A stretch of DNA of 64,000 nucleotides from Nocardia miyunensis NBRC 108239 (GCF_001613065.1 NZ_BDBQ01000074.1:26086-90085), one strand, 5' to 3'. Shown: positions 17,520 through 29,730, counted from the first letter of the stretch. The notes: generated from the letters alone by a model not told the origin. Numbers and translations are program-made.

Positions 17520-18668
17520 TTACACGTCGAGTGTGCAGTCGCCTGCCGCCGCGGAAATACAGGTCTGAATTTTCTCCCCGGCCTGGTGCTCGGTGCCGTT
17601 GCGCAGGTCGCGAGCGTGTCCGTCGGTGATGGCGACCACACAGGTCTGGCAGATGCCCATCCGGCAGCCGAACGGCATCTGCACGCCCGCGTTCTCCCCG
17701 GCCTGCATCAGCGTGGTGGCCCCGTCGACCGCGACGGTGCGGCCGGATCGCGCGAAGGTGACCGTGCCGCCCTCGCCGACCGCCGACCGTTCCACCTCGA
17801 ACCGCTCGACATGCAGATTGTCGCTGACATCCGCTGCCGCCCAATGGCTTTCGATGTCGTTGAGCATCTGTAGCGGGCCGCACGCCCAGGTCTGCCGCTC
17901 GCGCCAGTCCGGGTACAGCTCGTCCAGGGTGTCCAGGTCGAACTTGCCCTGCTCGCCGGTCAGGTTCACGTGCGCGGTGAAACTCGGGTGGCGCTCGTGC
18001 ATCCGGCGCAGTTCCTCGCCGAACATCACATCCTGCTCGGTGCGGGCGGAATGGATGTGCACCACGTCGGGCACGCCTGCGCGCCGATCCATCGTGCGCA
18101 GCATCGCCATCACCGGGGTGATGCCGCTGCCCGCGGTGAGGAACAACACCTTCGCCGGGGGCGGCTCGGGCAGGACGAAACCGCCCTGCGGCGCGGCCAG
18201 CCGCACGATCGTGCCCTCGGGAACGCCGTTGACCAGATGGCTGGACAGGAAACCCTCCGGCATCGCCTTCACCGCGATGGAGATCACGCGCTGCTCACTC
18301 CAGTCGGGCGGGGAGGTCAGCGAGTAGGAGCGCCAGTGCCAGCGGCCCTCGACCAGGACTCCGATGCCGATGTACTGGCCCGGGGTGAACTTGAAATCGA
18401 ACCCCCAGCCGGGCTTGATCACCAGCGTGACCGAATCCACGGTCTCCTTGCGCACGTCCACGATGCGGCCGCGCAGCTCGCGCGCCGACCACAGCGGGTT
18501 GATCAGATGCAGGTAGTCGTCCGGCAGCAGCGGCGTCGTGACGCGGGCGGCCACGCCGCGCAGCGCGTTGAGCCGGGTGCGACCGGCCATCTTCGCCTCG
18601 GCGACGGGGGCCTCCAGCCATGCCCGAACGCCCTGTACCGATTTCGAGACCATCGTGCGAATGCTCAT
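17520..18668 (-). CDS. Ferredoxin-type NADPH oxidoreductase for the desaturases
   Basis: 382-residue electron-transfer protein with three parts. The FAD-binding barrel holds HWRSYSLTSPP, the NAD(P) domain holds LFLTAGSGITPVMAML, and the C-terminal [2Fe-2S] plant-type ferredoxin domain holds CRMGICQTC plus a later QTCISAAAG cysteine. This is the arrangement of Rv3230c, which passes electrons to DesA3 in M. tuberculosis. Here it lies just upstream of two desaturase genes, so it probably serves both. ATG 18668 has a 41-base leader that carries the shared repeat element. Confidence 0.93.
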   Translation of the reverse strand: MSIRTMVSKSVQGVRAWLEAPVAEAKMAGRTRLNALRGVAARVTTPLLPDDYLHLINPLWSARELRGRIVDVRKETVDSVTLVIKPGWGFDFKFTPGQYIGIGVLVEGRWHWRSYSLTSPPDWSEQRVISIAVKAMPEGFLSSHLVNGVPEGTIVRLAAPQGGFVLPEPPPAKVLFLTAGSGITPVMAMLRTMDRRAGVPDVVHIHSARTEQDVMFGEELRRMHERHPSFTAHVNLTGEQGKFDLDTLDELYPDWRERQTWACGPLQMLNDIESHWAAADVSDNLHVERFEVERSAVGEGGTVTFARSGRTVAVDGATTLMQAGENAGVQMPFGCRMGICQTCVVAITDGHARDLRNGTEHQAGEKIQTCISAAAGDCTLDV

Positions 18669-18709
18669 TTCCCTGTGATCATGGTGATGACGCGGTTGTC
18701 GAGCCCCAA

Positions 18710-18729
18710 GGTTACGGCATCGTAGGTTA
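18710..18729. promoter_or_regulatory. Desaturase-type box before the reductase gene
   Basis: GGTTACGGCATCGTAGGTTA, two GGTTA units 15 bases apart, same layout as the array at 15822-15856. It overlaps the stop codon of the upstream gene (18727-18729) and lies 41 bases from the reductase start, a place consistent with regulation of the reductase-desaturase group. Confidence 0.6.
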
Positions 18730-19356
18730 GAGCAGGTCGAGCAGAAACGGTAGTTCCTGGGCGGCGTACCAGGCGAGCTGGTGATCCTCGGCGTCGCCGA
18801 GGACGAATTCGGCGTCCTCGTCGCCGATGTCGGCGGCGTCGATGACGTCCACCGCCTTGGCGATCGCCGGTTCGGCCTCGGCCAGATCGACGTGGACCGA
18901 GGCGATCTGGTTGTAGGTGACGGGTGCGGACAGGCGGACCACGGCGTCGTCCAGGTCGGAGCGCAGTGTCGCGCCGGTGACGTCGGCGGCGATCACCGCG
19001 CGGCGGTAGACGGGTGCGGAGTAGTCGCCGCCGTCGTCGGGGTCCGCGTCATCGCCCGGAGTCGGTGCGCCCGCGTCGTCCGAGCCGGTGGCGATCTCGT
19101 CCGCCAGCAGTGCGGCCTCGCGCTCCTGTGCGAGCAGGCGCAGGGACGCGCGGCCCGCCTCGATCATCGCGACCTCGGCCAGTTCCTCGTCGTCACCCGA
19201 GGCGTACGCCTCGCGCAACGCCGGCGTGACGGCGAACGCCGTGTCGTTGATCGCCCGGATCTCGCGGTCGGCCACCAGCTCTCGCAGCATCGGGACGGTC
19301 GCCGGGATGTAGACCCGAAGTTTGCCTTTTCCGGCCGCTTCACTGGACGCAGGCAC
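18727..19356 (-). CDS. DUF6912-like protein of unknown function (Rv3231c position)
   Basis: Predicted 209-residue soluble, acidic protein beginning GKGKLRVYIPATVPMLREL and ending LAWYAAQELPFLLDLL. The pattern LRVYIPAT...AFAVTPALREAY and the WYAAQEL ending are typical of an uncharacterised actinobacterial family found next to desaturase genes. A roughly 30-residue acidic spacer (ATGSDDAGAPTPGDDADPDD) lies in the middle. GTG 19356 overlaps the end of the acyltransferase gene by 17 bases and has GGAGGAG seven bases before it, inside that gene, so translation is probably coupled. No enzymatic motif was recognised. Confidence 0.75.
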   Translation of the reverse strand: MPASSEAAGKGKLRVYIPATVPMLRELVADREIRAINDTAFAVTPALREAYASGDDEELAEVAMIEAGRASLRLLAQEREAALLADEIATGSDDAGAPTPGDDADPDDGGDYSAPVYRRAVIAADVTGATLRSDLDDAVVRLSAPVTYNQIASVHVDLAEAEPAIAKAVDVIDAADIGDEDAEFVLGDAEDHQLAWYAAQELPFLLDLL

Positions 19357-20758
19357 CGAGCATCTCCTCCATGGATTCGTGCACCGCCGCGGACAGCACG
19401 CCGATGTCGGCCATCGCATCGCGATCGGCATTGAGACCGTAGAACACCCGTCCGTCGTACGAGGTGATTCCGATACTCGTGGCCTGGTTGCGCAGCAGTG
19501 GCGAGACCGGATACATCTCCAGCATCCGCGCGCCGCCGATGTACATCGGCTGCTGCGGACCCGGTGCATTGGTGATCACCAGATTGAACGTGTGCTCAGC
19601 GAAAGTACTCGCCGCGCGCACGCTCATCGCGTGCAGGCTCGCCGGGGCGAAGCCGGCCATGTGCACGAGCGTACGCGCCCGCACACCGCGCCGGTGCCGG
19701 GAATTCGGCTCGGTGGCATGCGCGATATGCGACAGGCGGATCACCGGATTCGGTTCGCCCACCGGCAGATCGATCAGGAACGAGGAGACCTCGCTGGTCG
19801 GCCGCGGCCGGTCCCCGTGCTTGCCTTCGACGTAGACCGACATCGGCACCACCGCGCGCAGCGCGGCCGATTCGGTGAGCACCTCGCCGCGGGACTGGAT
19901 GAAGATGCGCAGCGCGCCGGTCACCACGGCCAGGATGGCGTCGTTGATGGAGCAGTCGAACGCCTTGCGGATCGTGCGGTAGTCCTCGAGATCGGTGGAC
20001 ACCACCTCGAAACGCCGATTGCGGGAGGTCGGCGCGTTGAACGGGCTGACGGGCGTCCCGCTCGCGGCGGTCCGCACGGCCGTCACCACCCGGCCGGCCG
20101 CCTTGCCCGCGGCATCGATGAACGAGAAGGCGTCGGCCCCGGCGCGGCGCAGGACGTCCAGGGCCTCGGCGGGCTGGGTGGCCAGATCGATCACCGCCAT
20201 GGCCAGCAACTCGGCCTCGCCCGGCTCGTGCTGGGTCACCCACGCCTCGGTGGCGACCTCCCGCGGATTCGGGGAGTTGTCCAGGATCACATGACCGATC
20301 TCGAAGGCCGAACTGCCGTCCACGAGCGCCGAATGAGTTTTGGTGAAGATCGCGCAGCGATCCCCGAACAGGCCTTCGATCAGGTACATCTCCCACAGCG
20401 GGCGGGTGTGATCCAGCGGGCGCGAGGACAGTTCCGCGACCAGGTCGAGCAGTTGCTCGTTCGAACCGGGTTCGGGCAGCCTCGCGCGTCGCACGTGATA
20501 CGTCGGATCGAATCGGCTGTCCTGCACCCAGACCGGACGGCCGAGTTCGAACGGGACCTCGCGCACCTTGCGTCGGTAGCGCGGCACCAGCGGCAGACGA
20601 CTGGACACCAGATCCAGCAGCCGGTCGTAGTCCAGCGGTCCGCACGGGCCCTCGGCGGCGGACGCGCGCACGATCGCGAGCGAGCCGATGTGCATCGGGT
20701 TGCCGCCCGTCTCGAGTCGGTAGAACGATGCGTCCTGCGGTGAGAGTCTCGTGATCAC
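19340..20758 (-). CDS. Wax ester synthase / diacylglycerol acyltransferase
   Basis: 472-residue WS/DGAT enzyme that makes storage triacylglycerol or wax esters from acyl-CoA. It starts LSPQDASFYRLETGGNPMH, the standard entry for the family, and contains PLWEMYLIEGLFGDRCAIF followed by the active-site region KTHSALVDGS. The canonical motif is HHxxxDG; the first histidine is threonine here but the second, catalytic one is present. Later NAPGPQQPMYIGGARMLEMY is the family C-terminal motif. GTG 20758 is chosen as it gives VITRLSPQD. It sits with desaturase genes, matching a lipid-storage context. Confidence 0.92.
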   Translation of the reverse strand: MITRLSPQDASFYRLETGGNPMHIGSLAIVRASAAEGPCGPLDYDRLLDLVSSRLPLVPRYRRKVREVPFELGRPVWVQDSRFDPTYHVRRARLPEPGSNEQLLDLVAELSSRPLDHTRPLWEMYLIEGLFGDRCAIFTKTHSALVDGSSAFEIGHVILDNSPNPREVATEAWVTQHEPGEAELLAMAVIDLATQPAEALDVLRRAGADAFSFIDAAGKAAGRVVTAVRTAASGTPVSPFNAPTSRNRRFEVVSTDLEDYRTIRKAFDCSINDAILAVVTGALRIFIQSRGEVLTESAALRAVVPMSVYVEGKHGDRPRPTSEVSSFLIDLPVGEPNPVIRLSHIAHATEPNSRHRRGVRARTLVHMAGFAPASLHAMSVRAASTFAEHTFNLVITNAPGPQQPMYIGGARMLEMYPVSPLLRNQATSIGITSYDGRVFYGLNADRDAMADIGVLSAAVHESMEEMLGACVQ

Positions 20759-20930
20759 GCTGACCGGTACCCCTTTCGATGCTCGCTCCATTGTGATGCG
20801 CACCGAATCGTTCGGTGTCAGGTGTGGGACATGTCGCGAAACCGATAGGAAATCCTGTACCGGCGACCGAGCACGTGGCATGCTGTTTCGATCCGTGTCC
20901 AGGGGACCCGACAAACAGGGGGAAGACGGA

Positions 20931-21476
20931 ATGCTCGGACCTCGGAACGACACCGACACGGCCGGTTCGGGCCGGTCACTGGCGGAGGCGCCGGCCTTCG
21001 AGCCGCCGCTGGAGTGCGCAGGGGGCATTCCGGCGCGGGCCGGGGGGTCGGTGCGACGAGGGGCCCTGCCGTGCGCGGGCGGGGTCCGGCGGCACGGCGC
21101 ACCTCGTCGCTCACCGCACCACGGGCGATCGGCAACGCCGGTTCGCGTGGATGAAAACCATTCGGCGGCAAAGCAATTCGCCGAGCGAACACTGCGTCTG
21201 GTATTCGAGGTGCTGGACGGCCGCCGCAGCGCGGCACAGCTGCGGCCGCTGGCCGAGCCCGCCGTGCTCGCGGCGGTGCAGACGCTGCTGCGCACCGGAG
21301 ACGGCGATCGCCGACTGGGTGCGGCCGTGCTGGTCAGCGTGCGCGTCGTGCCGGACTCGGCGGGTGCGGCCGAGGTCTTCGGCGGTTACGAACGCGGTGG
21401 CCGCCGATTCGCCGTCGCGGCCCGGATCACCGTGAAACGCGGCGACTGGCGGCTGACGGCGCTGCGTCTGCGCTGA
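20931..21476 (+). CDS. Rv3235 family protein
   Basis: A 181-residue protein with a low-complexity N-terminal half and a conserved C-terminal domain (about 85-181) containing AERTLRLVFEVLDGRRSAAQLRPLA and ending VAARITVKRGDWRLTALRLR. This pattern is that of the actinobacterial Rv3235 family, found upstream of secA1, whose function is unknown. ATG 20931 follows GGGGGAAGACGG; an earlier in-frame ATG at 20880 is possible. The gene is divergent from the acyltransferase. Note that alternative frames here are also long because of GC content. Confidence 0.75.
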   Translation: MLGPRNDTDTAGSGRSLAEAPAFEPPLECAGGIPARAGGSVRRGALPCAGGVRRHGAPRRSPHHGRSATPVRVDENHSAAKQFAERTLRLVFEVLDGRRSAAQLRPLAEPAVLAAVQTLLRTGDGDRRLGAAVLVSVRVVPDSAGAAEVFGGYERGGRRFAVAARITVKRGDWRLTALRLR

Positions 21477-21667
21477 ACCGCCGTACTCTTCGGCGCACGT
21501 CGCCGACCTGCGGGGCCTGCTCACTCCGCCGCGCGAGGCATACCATGGGCCGCGCATTACCATGAACCTTGCTGCGCATCCGCGCATCGGGGATCCCGCC
21601 CGCGCGGGGTACTACAGGATGTAAGCAACGCAATACGACAACACCGACCAGAGGACTGACGAGACCC

Positions 21668-24625
<2,958 letters not shown>

Positions 24626-24638
24626 TTTCCGCGGATCA

Positions 24639-24666
24639 GGCGCCCGTCCCCCAGGGGCGGGCGCCC
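24639..24666 (+). terminator. Terminator hairpin after secA1
   Basis: GGCGCCCGTCCCC (24639-24651) faces GGGGCGGGCGCC (24654-24665), a near-perfect GC stem with one bulged base and a very short loop, 13 bases after the secA1 stop. No T-run, as usual for high-GC actinobacteria. Confidence 0.7.
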
Positions 24667-24716
24667 GGTCCCGGATCGCCCCCGACCAACCGATCCGATC
24701 GGGCTACCATGCCGAT

Positions 24717-24907
24717 ATGTCGAGTCCGCACAGCGATCGGCCCGACTCCCCGAGTACATGACCTGGGAGGAACTGGAGAGACTTCCGGAGGACACGGCCG
24801 CTCAGATCGAGCTGTGGGACGGGCGGGTGTGGCTGTCACGCGGTCCAGCTGAGCATCAGGAATTCACGAACTTGGTGTGGAGCGGGTTGCGTCGAGCCGT
24901 GGCCTGA
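24717..24907 (+). pseudogene. Truncated, frameshifted Uma2 gene
   Basis: From ATG 24758 the frame reads MTWEELERLPEDTAAQIELW and on to GPAEHQEF, then stops at 24907 after 49 codons. This closely follows residues 15-60 of the Uma2 protein at 31195-31845. An upstream ATG at 24717 gives MSSPHSDRPD in another frame; one missing base near 24747 separates the two parts. The catalytic centre of the family lies further downstream and is absent, so this is a dead remnant, not a small gene. Confidence 0.8.
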
Positions 24908-25038
24908 ACTCGAATTCTGAACGGCCCGTGGCCGGATCTTTCCGGGTTCGGGATTCGGTTGTGAAATATGTTGGGAGCGTGTTGGTCTCCCGAGTCGTAG
25001 TGCCGCGGGAGTTGCCAGGCTTGCGGTAATTTTGGTGG

Positions 25039-26601
25039 GTGACGAATTTCAGGGGGGCGCGTCGCGGCGTGTGTGTCGCCGTTGTCGCGGTGTGTTTCTG
25101 GTCGGTCGTATCGGCTGCGACGGCTGTCGCGGGGCCGGAGTCTTCGGTGAAATGGCAACGGTGCGTCGATGATTCGCGGATCGAGTGTGCCACGTTGGAG
25201 GTTCCGCTGGACTATGGTGATCCGGGTGGGGCGCGCGTAGGTGTCGCGCTGGCCGAGCTTCCGGCCCGTAAGCCGGGTGAGCGACTCGGGACGCTGGTGA
25301 TCAATCGTGGCGGCCCGGGGTACTCCTCGATCGAATATCTGAATCAGATTGTGGCCGGGCAGGTTCGGGCGCCGTGGGACGATCGGGTCCGGGACCGGTA
25401 CGACATCGTCGCGGTGGATCAGCGCGGGGTCGGCAGGGCGACGCCCGCGGTCCGGTGTTTCGATTCCGATCAGGCGGCGGCCGTGTTCGGGGCCGGTGTG
25501 CCGCTTGTGCCGCAGGGGCCGGTGGAGATCGCACAGCGCACGGCCAAGGATGCGGAATTCGCCGCCGACTGCCGACAGCACAGCGGCAGTCTGCTCGACC
25601 ATCTGTCGACGGCGACCGTCGCTCGCGACCTCGATACCATCCGAGCCGCGCTGGGTGAGTCGCGGCTGAACTATCTCGGGCAGTCCTACGGCACTGCACT
25701 CGGTGCGGTCTATGCCGCGATGTTCCCGCAGCGAGTGGGTTCGTTCGTGCTGGACAGTATCGAGGATCCGGTGCAGACGACGAATGCCGCGGCCGGTTCG
25801 ATCCTGTCGGAACGGATGGACTCGGACGAGTCGAGCCAGCAGGTCGTGCACGAGTTCCTCCGCCTGTGTGCGCAGGGTGAGAACTGCGCCTTCGCCCAGG
25901 ACGACCCGTGGAAGGCGTTTCCGGCTGTACTGGCCTCGTTGCGTGCGAAACCTGTCACGCTGACCGGTCCGAACGGCGTGTCCGTCTCGGTGACCTACGA
26001 AGACTACGTCCACTCGCTCGGCGAATTCGTGTATCAACCGGTGATGTGGCCGTTGCTGGCTGCCGGGTTGCACGTGATATATCGGGCCCAGCTGGCCGAA
26101 CGTCCAGCGACGGCACACGTCGCCGCGCCCGCAGACGATGATTTCAGCACCCCGTACTCGGGGAGTGTCCAACCGCCTTTCTACGCTTTCACCTGTAATG
26201 ACACCGCACTGCCCCACTTCGCCCCCGCATGGTGGGCAGCGAGCGCCCAACGAGCAACGCTCGCACCGGATTTCGCCGCCGTCCGCGCCTACGAAACCAG
26301 CCCCTGCGCCTTCTGGCAGGCATCATCCACCGACCGCTACACCGGCCCGTGGGATATCCACACCGCGAACCCGGCCCTCCTGCTCAACAACCGCTTCGAC
26401 CCCGCCACCCCCCTGCCCGGCGCCATCGACCTGGCCGCCCACCTGTCCGGCAGTCGCCTCCTGATCAACGAAGGCTGGGGTCATATCGTCACCGACAAGT
26501 CCACCTGCGCACTCCGCGCCGTATCGAATTACCTTGTATCGGGCCAACTCCCGAGCCCCGGAGCCCACTGCACCCCGGACGTCACTCCGTTCGCATCCTG
26601 A
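25039..26601 (+). CDS. Secreted alpha/beta hydrolase, TAP-like
   Basis: 520-residue exported serine hydrolase. A signal peptide (RRGVCVAVVAVCFWSVVSAATAV) precedes the mature start near AGPESS. The N-terminal alpha/beta hydrolase core has LVINRGGPGYSS (oxyanion region), YDIVAVDQRGVG and the nucleophile elbow YLGQSYGTALG. A C-terminal TAP-like domain supplies the aspartate in NNRFDPATPL and the histidine in NEGWGHIV. Relatives are secreted tripeptidyl aminopeptidases or esterases; exact substrate unknown. Several cysteines suggest disulfides. GTG start. It belongs to the accessory stretch between secA1 and rsgA. Confidence 0.88.
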   Translation: MTNFRGARRGVCVAVVAVCFWSVVSAATAVAGPESSVKWQRCVDDSRIECATLEVPLDYGDPGGARVGVALAELPARKPGERLGTLVINRGGPGYSSIEYLNQIVAGQVRAPWDDRVRDRYDIVAVDQRGVGRATPAVRCFDSDQAAAVFGAGVPLVPQGPVEIAQRTAKDAEFAADCRQHSGSLLDHLSTATVARDLDTIRAALGESRLNYLGQSYGTALGAVYAAMFPQRVGSFVLDSIEDPVQTTNAAAGSILSERMDSDESSQQVVHEFLRLCAQGENCAFAQDDPWKAFPAVLASLRAKPVTLTGPNGVSVSVTYEDYVHSLGEFVYQPVMWPLLAAGLHVIYRAQLAERPATAHVAAPADDDFSTPYSGSVQPPFYAFTCNDTALPHFAPAWWAASAQRATLAPDFAAVRAYETSPCAFWQASSTDRYTGPWDIHTANPALLLNNRFDPATPLPGAIDLAAHLSGSRLLINEGWGHIVTDKSTCALRAVSNYLVSGQLPSPGAHCTPDVTPFAS

Positions 26602-26829
26602 CAAAGCCGATCGTGATGCGTCTTCCGAGCGTCTTCGAGTGTCACACCCAGCTCCGGGCGATGCACGTGGGGGCGGCCCGAATTACGTTGCGGGACATCG
26701 GCACGGCGGGGCTCCGCATCCGTATTCGTTCGGTACGTTAGTATCTCGTCGTCAGGTTGCGGGCCCGACGGGCTTCCACGGGTTTGGATATGCCCCCACC
26801 GCACGAGAATTCGTGCTGCCGGGGGTGTT

Positions 26830-28722
26830 GTGTTGTCGAATCGGGTGTACCGATCGTCCGTGCAAGAAGTGCTGGATCTGTCCATCGAGCAACAATTGTC
26901 GGCGATGGTTGCCAAGCACCTCGGGCGGACACGTCGGCAGCGGCCATCCTCCGAAGAGCGCTCATGGGACGTGAGCCTGCCCCTGATCGCGGAGGACCTG
27001 AAGACGGTGGGGCTCGGGCAGATCGAGATGCTCATCGAGTACCAGCTGCCGGAGTCGAGCCGCAGGGCCGACGTGATTCTCAGTGGTGTCCATCCGGAGA
27101 CGGGGGCGGACAACTACGTCGTCGTCGAATTGAAGCAGTGGAGCAGCGCCACACTCGCCCACCACAGCGATCGCATCGTCCGAGCCTCCGGTATCCCGGA
27201 TGAGCAGCTGCATCCGATCGACCAGGTGAGTGGCTATTGCGGCTATCTGACCCAGTACGTCGAGGTGCTCCATGATCGGCCGGACGCGGTGCACGGAGTT
27301 GCCTACCTGCACAACGCGACCGAGAACTCCGTCAGTGCGCTGCGCGAGCGGCCGCCGGAGGACTCCGGCCGGATGTTCACCGGTGAGCAGCACGACGAAT
27401 TCTTGACCTACCTGAAGAGTCAGTTCGCCCCGGACGCCGATACCGGGGCAGCGGATCGATTGCTGCAGAGCGCGATTCGACAGAAGCAGAATCTGTTCAG
27501 CTTCACCGGCGCCGAACTTCGTGCGGCCACACAGTATTCGCTGCTCGATCATCAGAAGCTCGCGTACGAGACGGTGATGAACCGGGTCAGCTTGTCCAGG
27601 CAAGCCGATCAGAAGAGCGTCGTCATCGTGACCGGCGGACCCGGCAGCGGAAAAAGTCTCATCGCGGCCTCACTGTTGGCCGAACTGCATCGGGACGGAT
27701 ATCGGGTACGTCACGCGACGGGCTCCCTGGCATTCACCGAATCGCTCCGAAAATTTCCGGGCAAGGGATCGACCGAACTGCAGGGACTGTTCAAATACTT
27801 CCGGAACTTCTCCGACGCGGGGAAAAATGATCTGGACGTGCTGATCTGCGACGAGGCACACCGGGTTCGAGAGGTGTCCACGAACCGCTTCACTCCGGCG
27901 GCGAAGCGCACGAAACGTCCTCAGATCGATGAGTTGATGGCCGTGGCTCGGGTGCCGGTGTTCCTTCTCGACGAGAATCAGGTCGTTCGCCCGGACGAGA
28001 TCGGTACGGTCAAGGCGATCAGGGAACACGCGGTACGTTCCGGCTATCTGGTACACCACGTCGAACTGGACGGTCAGTTCCGGTGCGGCGGCAGCGCCGA
28101 ATACGACGAGTGGGTGCGCCGACTGCTCGAACTCAGGGTCGGGGGCCCGACCCCGTGGCCCGGCGATCCGCGGTTCGACGTGCGGATCGCGTCGTCGCCC
28201 CGGGAGATGGAAGACTTTCTGCGGGACAAGAATTCCGACGGGATGACCGCGAGGATGGCGGCCGGTTACTGCTGGCCGTGGAGCTCTCCGAAAGAGGACG
28301 GCACCCTGGTCGAGGACGTCGTGATCGGCGACTGGTCCCGGCCGTGGAATCTCCGGGGTGATCGCGCTGTGGGTGACGCTCCGCCGAGTCCGCTGTGGGC
28401 GACCGATCCGCGAGGATTCGGCCAGGTCGGCTGCATCTATACCGCTCAGGGATTCGAATACGACTGGTCCGGGGTCATCATCGGGCCTGATCTCGTGGTC
28501 CGAAACGGACATTTGACCACCGTGCGACAGGCCACCAAGGACACGACGCTCAAAGGAACGAAGAAAGACCCGGTATCGGACGAGGAGTTCGATGTCCTGG
28601 TGCGAAACATCTACAAGGTGCTGCTGACCCGCGGCATGCGTGGTGTCGTGATCTACTCCGTGGATCCCGAAACCCGGGAATTCCTGTCCGGTCTGGTGAA
28701 CCGCGATCTGTCGGTGCAGTAG
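26830..28722 (+). CDS. DUF2075-type nuclease-helicase fusion protein
   Basis: 630 residues. The N-terminal part (about 1-110) has a PD-(D/E)XK-like nuclease pattern: RRADVIL with D81, then VVVELKQW with E100 and K102. From about 235 a DUF2075/Schlafen-group-3-like helicase domain follows: Walker A GGPGSGKS (269-276), Walker B VLICDEAHR (337-345), LLDENQVVRP (379-388), LDGQFRCGGS (413-422) and a late LLTRGMRGVVIY motif VI. Such fusions occur singly in bacterial genomes and are suspected to act on foreign nucleic acid. The role is not established. No partner gene is adjacent. GTG start with GGGGG just before it. Confidence 0.82.
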   Translation: MLSNRVYRSSVQEVLDLSIEQQLSAMVAKHLGRTRRQRPSSEERSWDVSLPLIAEDLKTVGLGQIEMLIEYQLPESSRRADVILSGVHPETGADNYVVVELKQWSSATLAHHSDRIVRASGIPDEQLHPIDQVSGYCGYLTQYVEVLHDRPDAVHGVAYLHNATENSVSALRERPPEDSGRMFTGEQHDEFLTYLKSQFAPDADTGAADRLLQSAIRQKQNLFSFTGAELRAATQYSLLDHQKLAYETVMNRVSLSRQADQKSVVIVTGGPGSGKSLIAASLLAELHRDGYRVRHATGSLAFTESLRKFPGKGSTELQGLFKYFRNFSDAGKNDLDVLICDEAHRVREVSTNRFTPAAKRTKRPQIDELMAVARVPVFLLDENQVVRPDEIGTVKAIREHAVRSGYLVHHVELDGQFRCGGSAEYDEWVRRLLELRVGGPTPWPGDPRFDVRIASSPREMEDFLRDKNSDGMTARMAAGYCWPWSSPKEDGTLVEDVVIGDWSRPWNLRGDRAVGDAPPSPLWATDPRGFGQVGCIYTAQGFEYDWSGVIIGPDLVVRNGHLTTVRQATKDTTLKGTKKDPVSDEEFDVLVRNIYKVLLTRGMRGVVIYSVDPETREFLSGLVNRDLSVQ

Positions 28723-28764
28723 AGCTCGTCGCGGTTCTGTGCCTGGGAACGCTGGTTGGTTGCG

Positions 28765-29730
28765 CTAGCCGTTGCCCATGACCCACGGGTCGTTGGAGTT
28801 GAGGGCGACGAGTAGGAGGCGGATGGCGGCTACTCGGCGTTCCTTGCCGGGTAGTTCGTCCAGGGCGCATTCGGGGTCGGCGGGTGGGCCGAGGTGGGTG
28901 CAGCCTCGGGGGCAGTTCTCGGTGGCTTCGGCGAGGTCGGTGAAGGCGGCGATGACGTCGTCGGGGGTGATGTGGGCCAGGCCGAAGGAGCGGATGCCGG
29001 GGGTGTCGATGATCCAGCCGCCGTCGGTGAGGGGCAGAGCCAGGGACTGGGTCGAGGTGTGGCGGCCCTTGCCTACGCCGGAGACGTCGCCTACAGCTCG
29101 ATCCGCTTGTGGGACAACGCGATTGACCAGGGTGGACTTGCCGACGCCGGAGTGGCCGAGCAGGCAGGTGAGTTTGTCGTGCAGTAGGTCGTGCACCGCG
29201 TCGAGGAGGTCGTCGCGGCCGCCGTAGACGATGGTCAGATCCAGATCGTCGAAGGCGGCGGCGAATTCCGACTCGGCGGCCAGGTCGTGTTTGGTCAGGC
29301 ACAGAATCGGTTGCAGCCCACCGGCATACGCCGCGGCCATGGCGCGCTCGACGAATCCGGTGCGCGGCGGGGGATCGGCCAGGGCGACCACGATGAACAG
29401 CTGCTCGGCGTTGGCGACCACGATCCGCTCGTACGGATCGGTGTCATCGGCGGTGCGCCGCAACACCGTTGCGCGATCGGCGACCCGCACGATGCGGGCC
29501 AGGGAGTCCGGTTTACCGGACAGATCGCCGACCACGTCCACCTGATCGCCCACCACGATCGGGGTGCGGCCCAACTCGCGGGCGCGCATCGCGACGATGG
29601 GCCGATCCGGATCCCCGTCCAGCACACAGCTCCAGCGCCCGCGATCGACCGAGGTGACCATCGCCGCGCGCGCGTCCCGGTGTTCGGGACGATTCTTGGT
29701 GCGCGGACGAGAGCCCCTGCCCGGGCGCAC
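28765..29730 (-). CDS. rsgA: Small-subunit ribosome biogenesis GTPase RsgA
   Basis: Circularly permuted GTPase that checks late 30S assembly. Motif order is G4 (CLTKHDLA), G1 (LLGHSGVGKSTLVN), a GRHTSTQS switch and G3 (DTPGIRSFGL), followed by the zinc motif CPRGCTHLGPPADPECALD. An N-terminal OB fold (VVGDQVDVVGDL) precedes it. GTG 29730 begins MRPGRGSRPRTKNRPEH. However the conserved family start YDESDV is encoded in frame just upstream, and extending to a CTG at 29766 would include it and overlap the aroA stop as CTGA. The annotated start is therefore uncertain. Confidence 0.94.
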   Translation of the reverse strand: MRPGRGSRPRTKNRPEHRDARAAMVTSVDRGRWSCVLDGDPDRPIVAMRARELGRTPIVVGDQVDVVGDLSGKPDSLARIVRVADRATVLRRTADDTDPYERIVVANAEQLFIVVALADPPPRTGFVERAMAAAYAGGLQPILCLTKHDLAAESEFAAAFDDLDLTIVYGGRDDLLDAVHDLLHDKLTCLLGHSGVGKSTLVNRVVPQADRAVGDVSGVGKGRHTSTQSLALPLTDGGWIIDTPGIRSFGLAHITPDDVIAAFTDLAEATENCPRGCTHLGPPADPECALDELPGKERRVAAIRLLLVALNSNDPWVMGNG

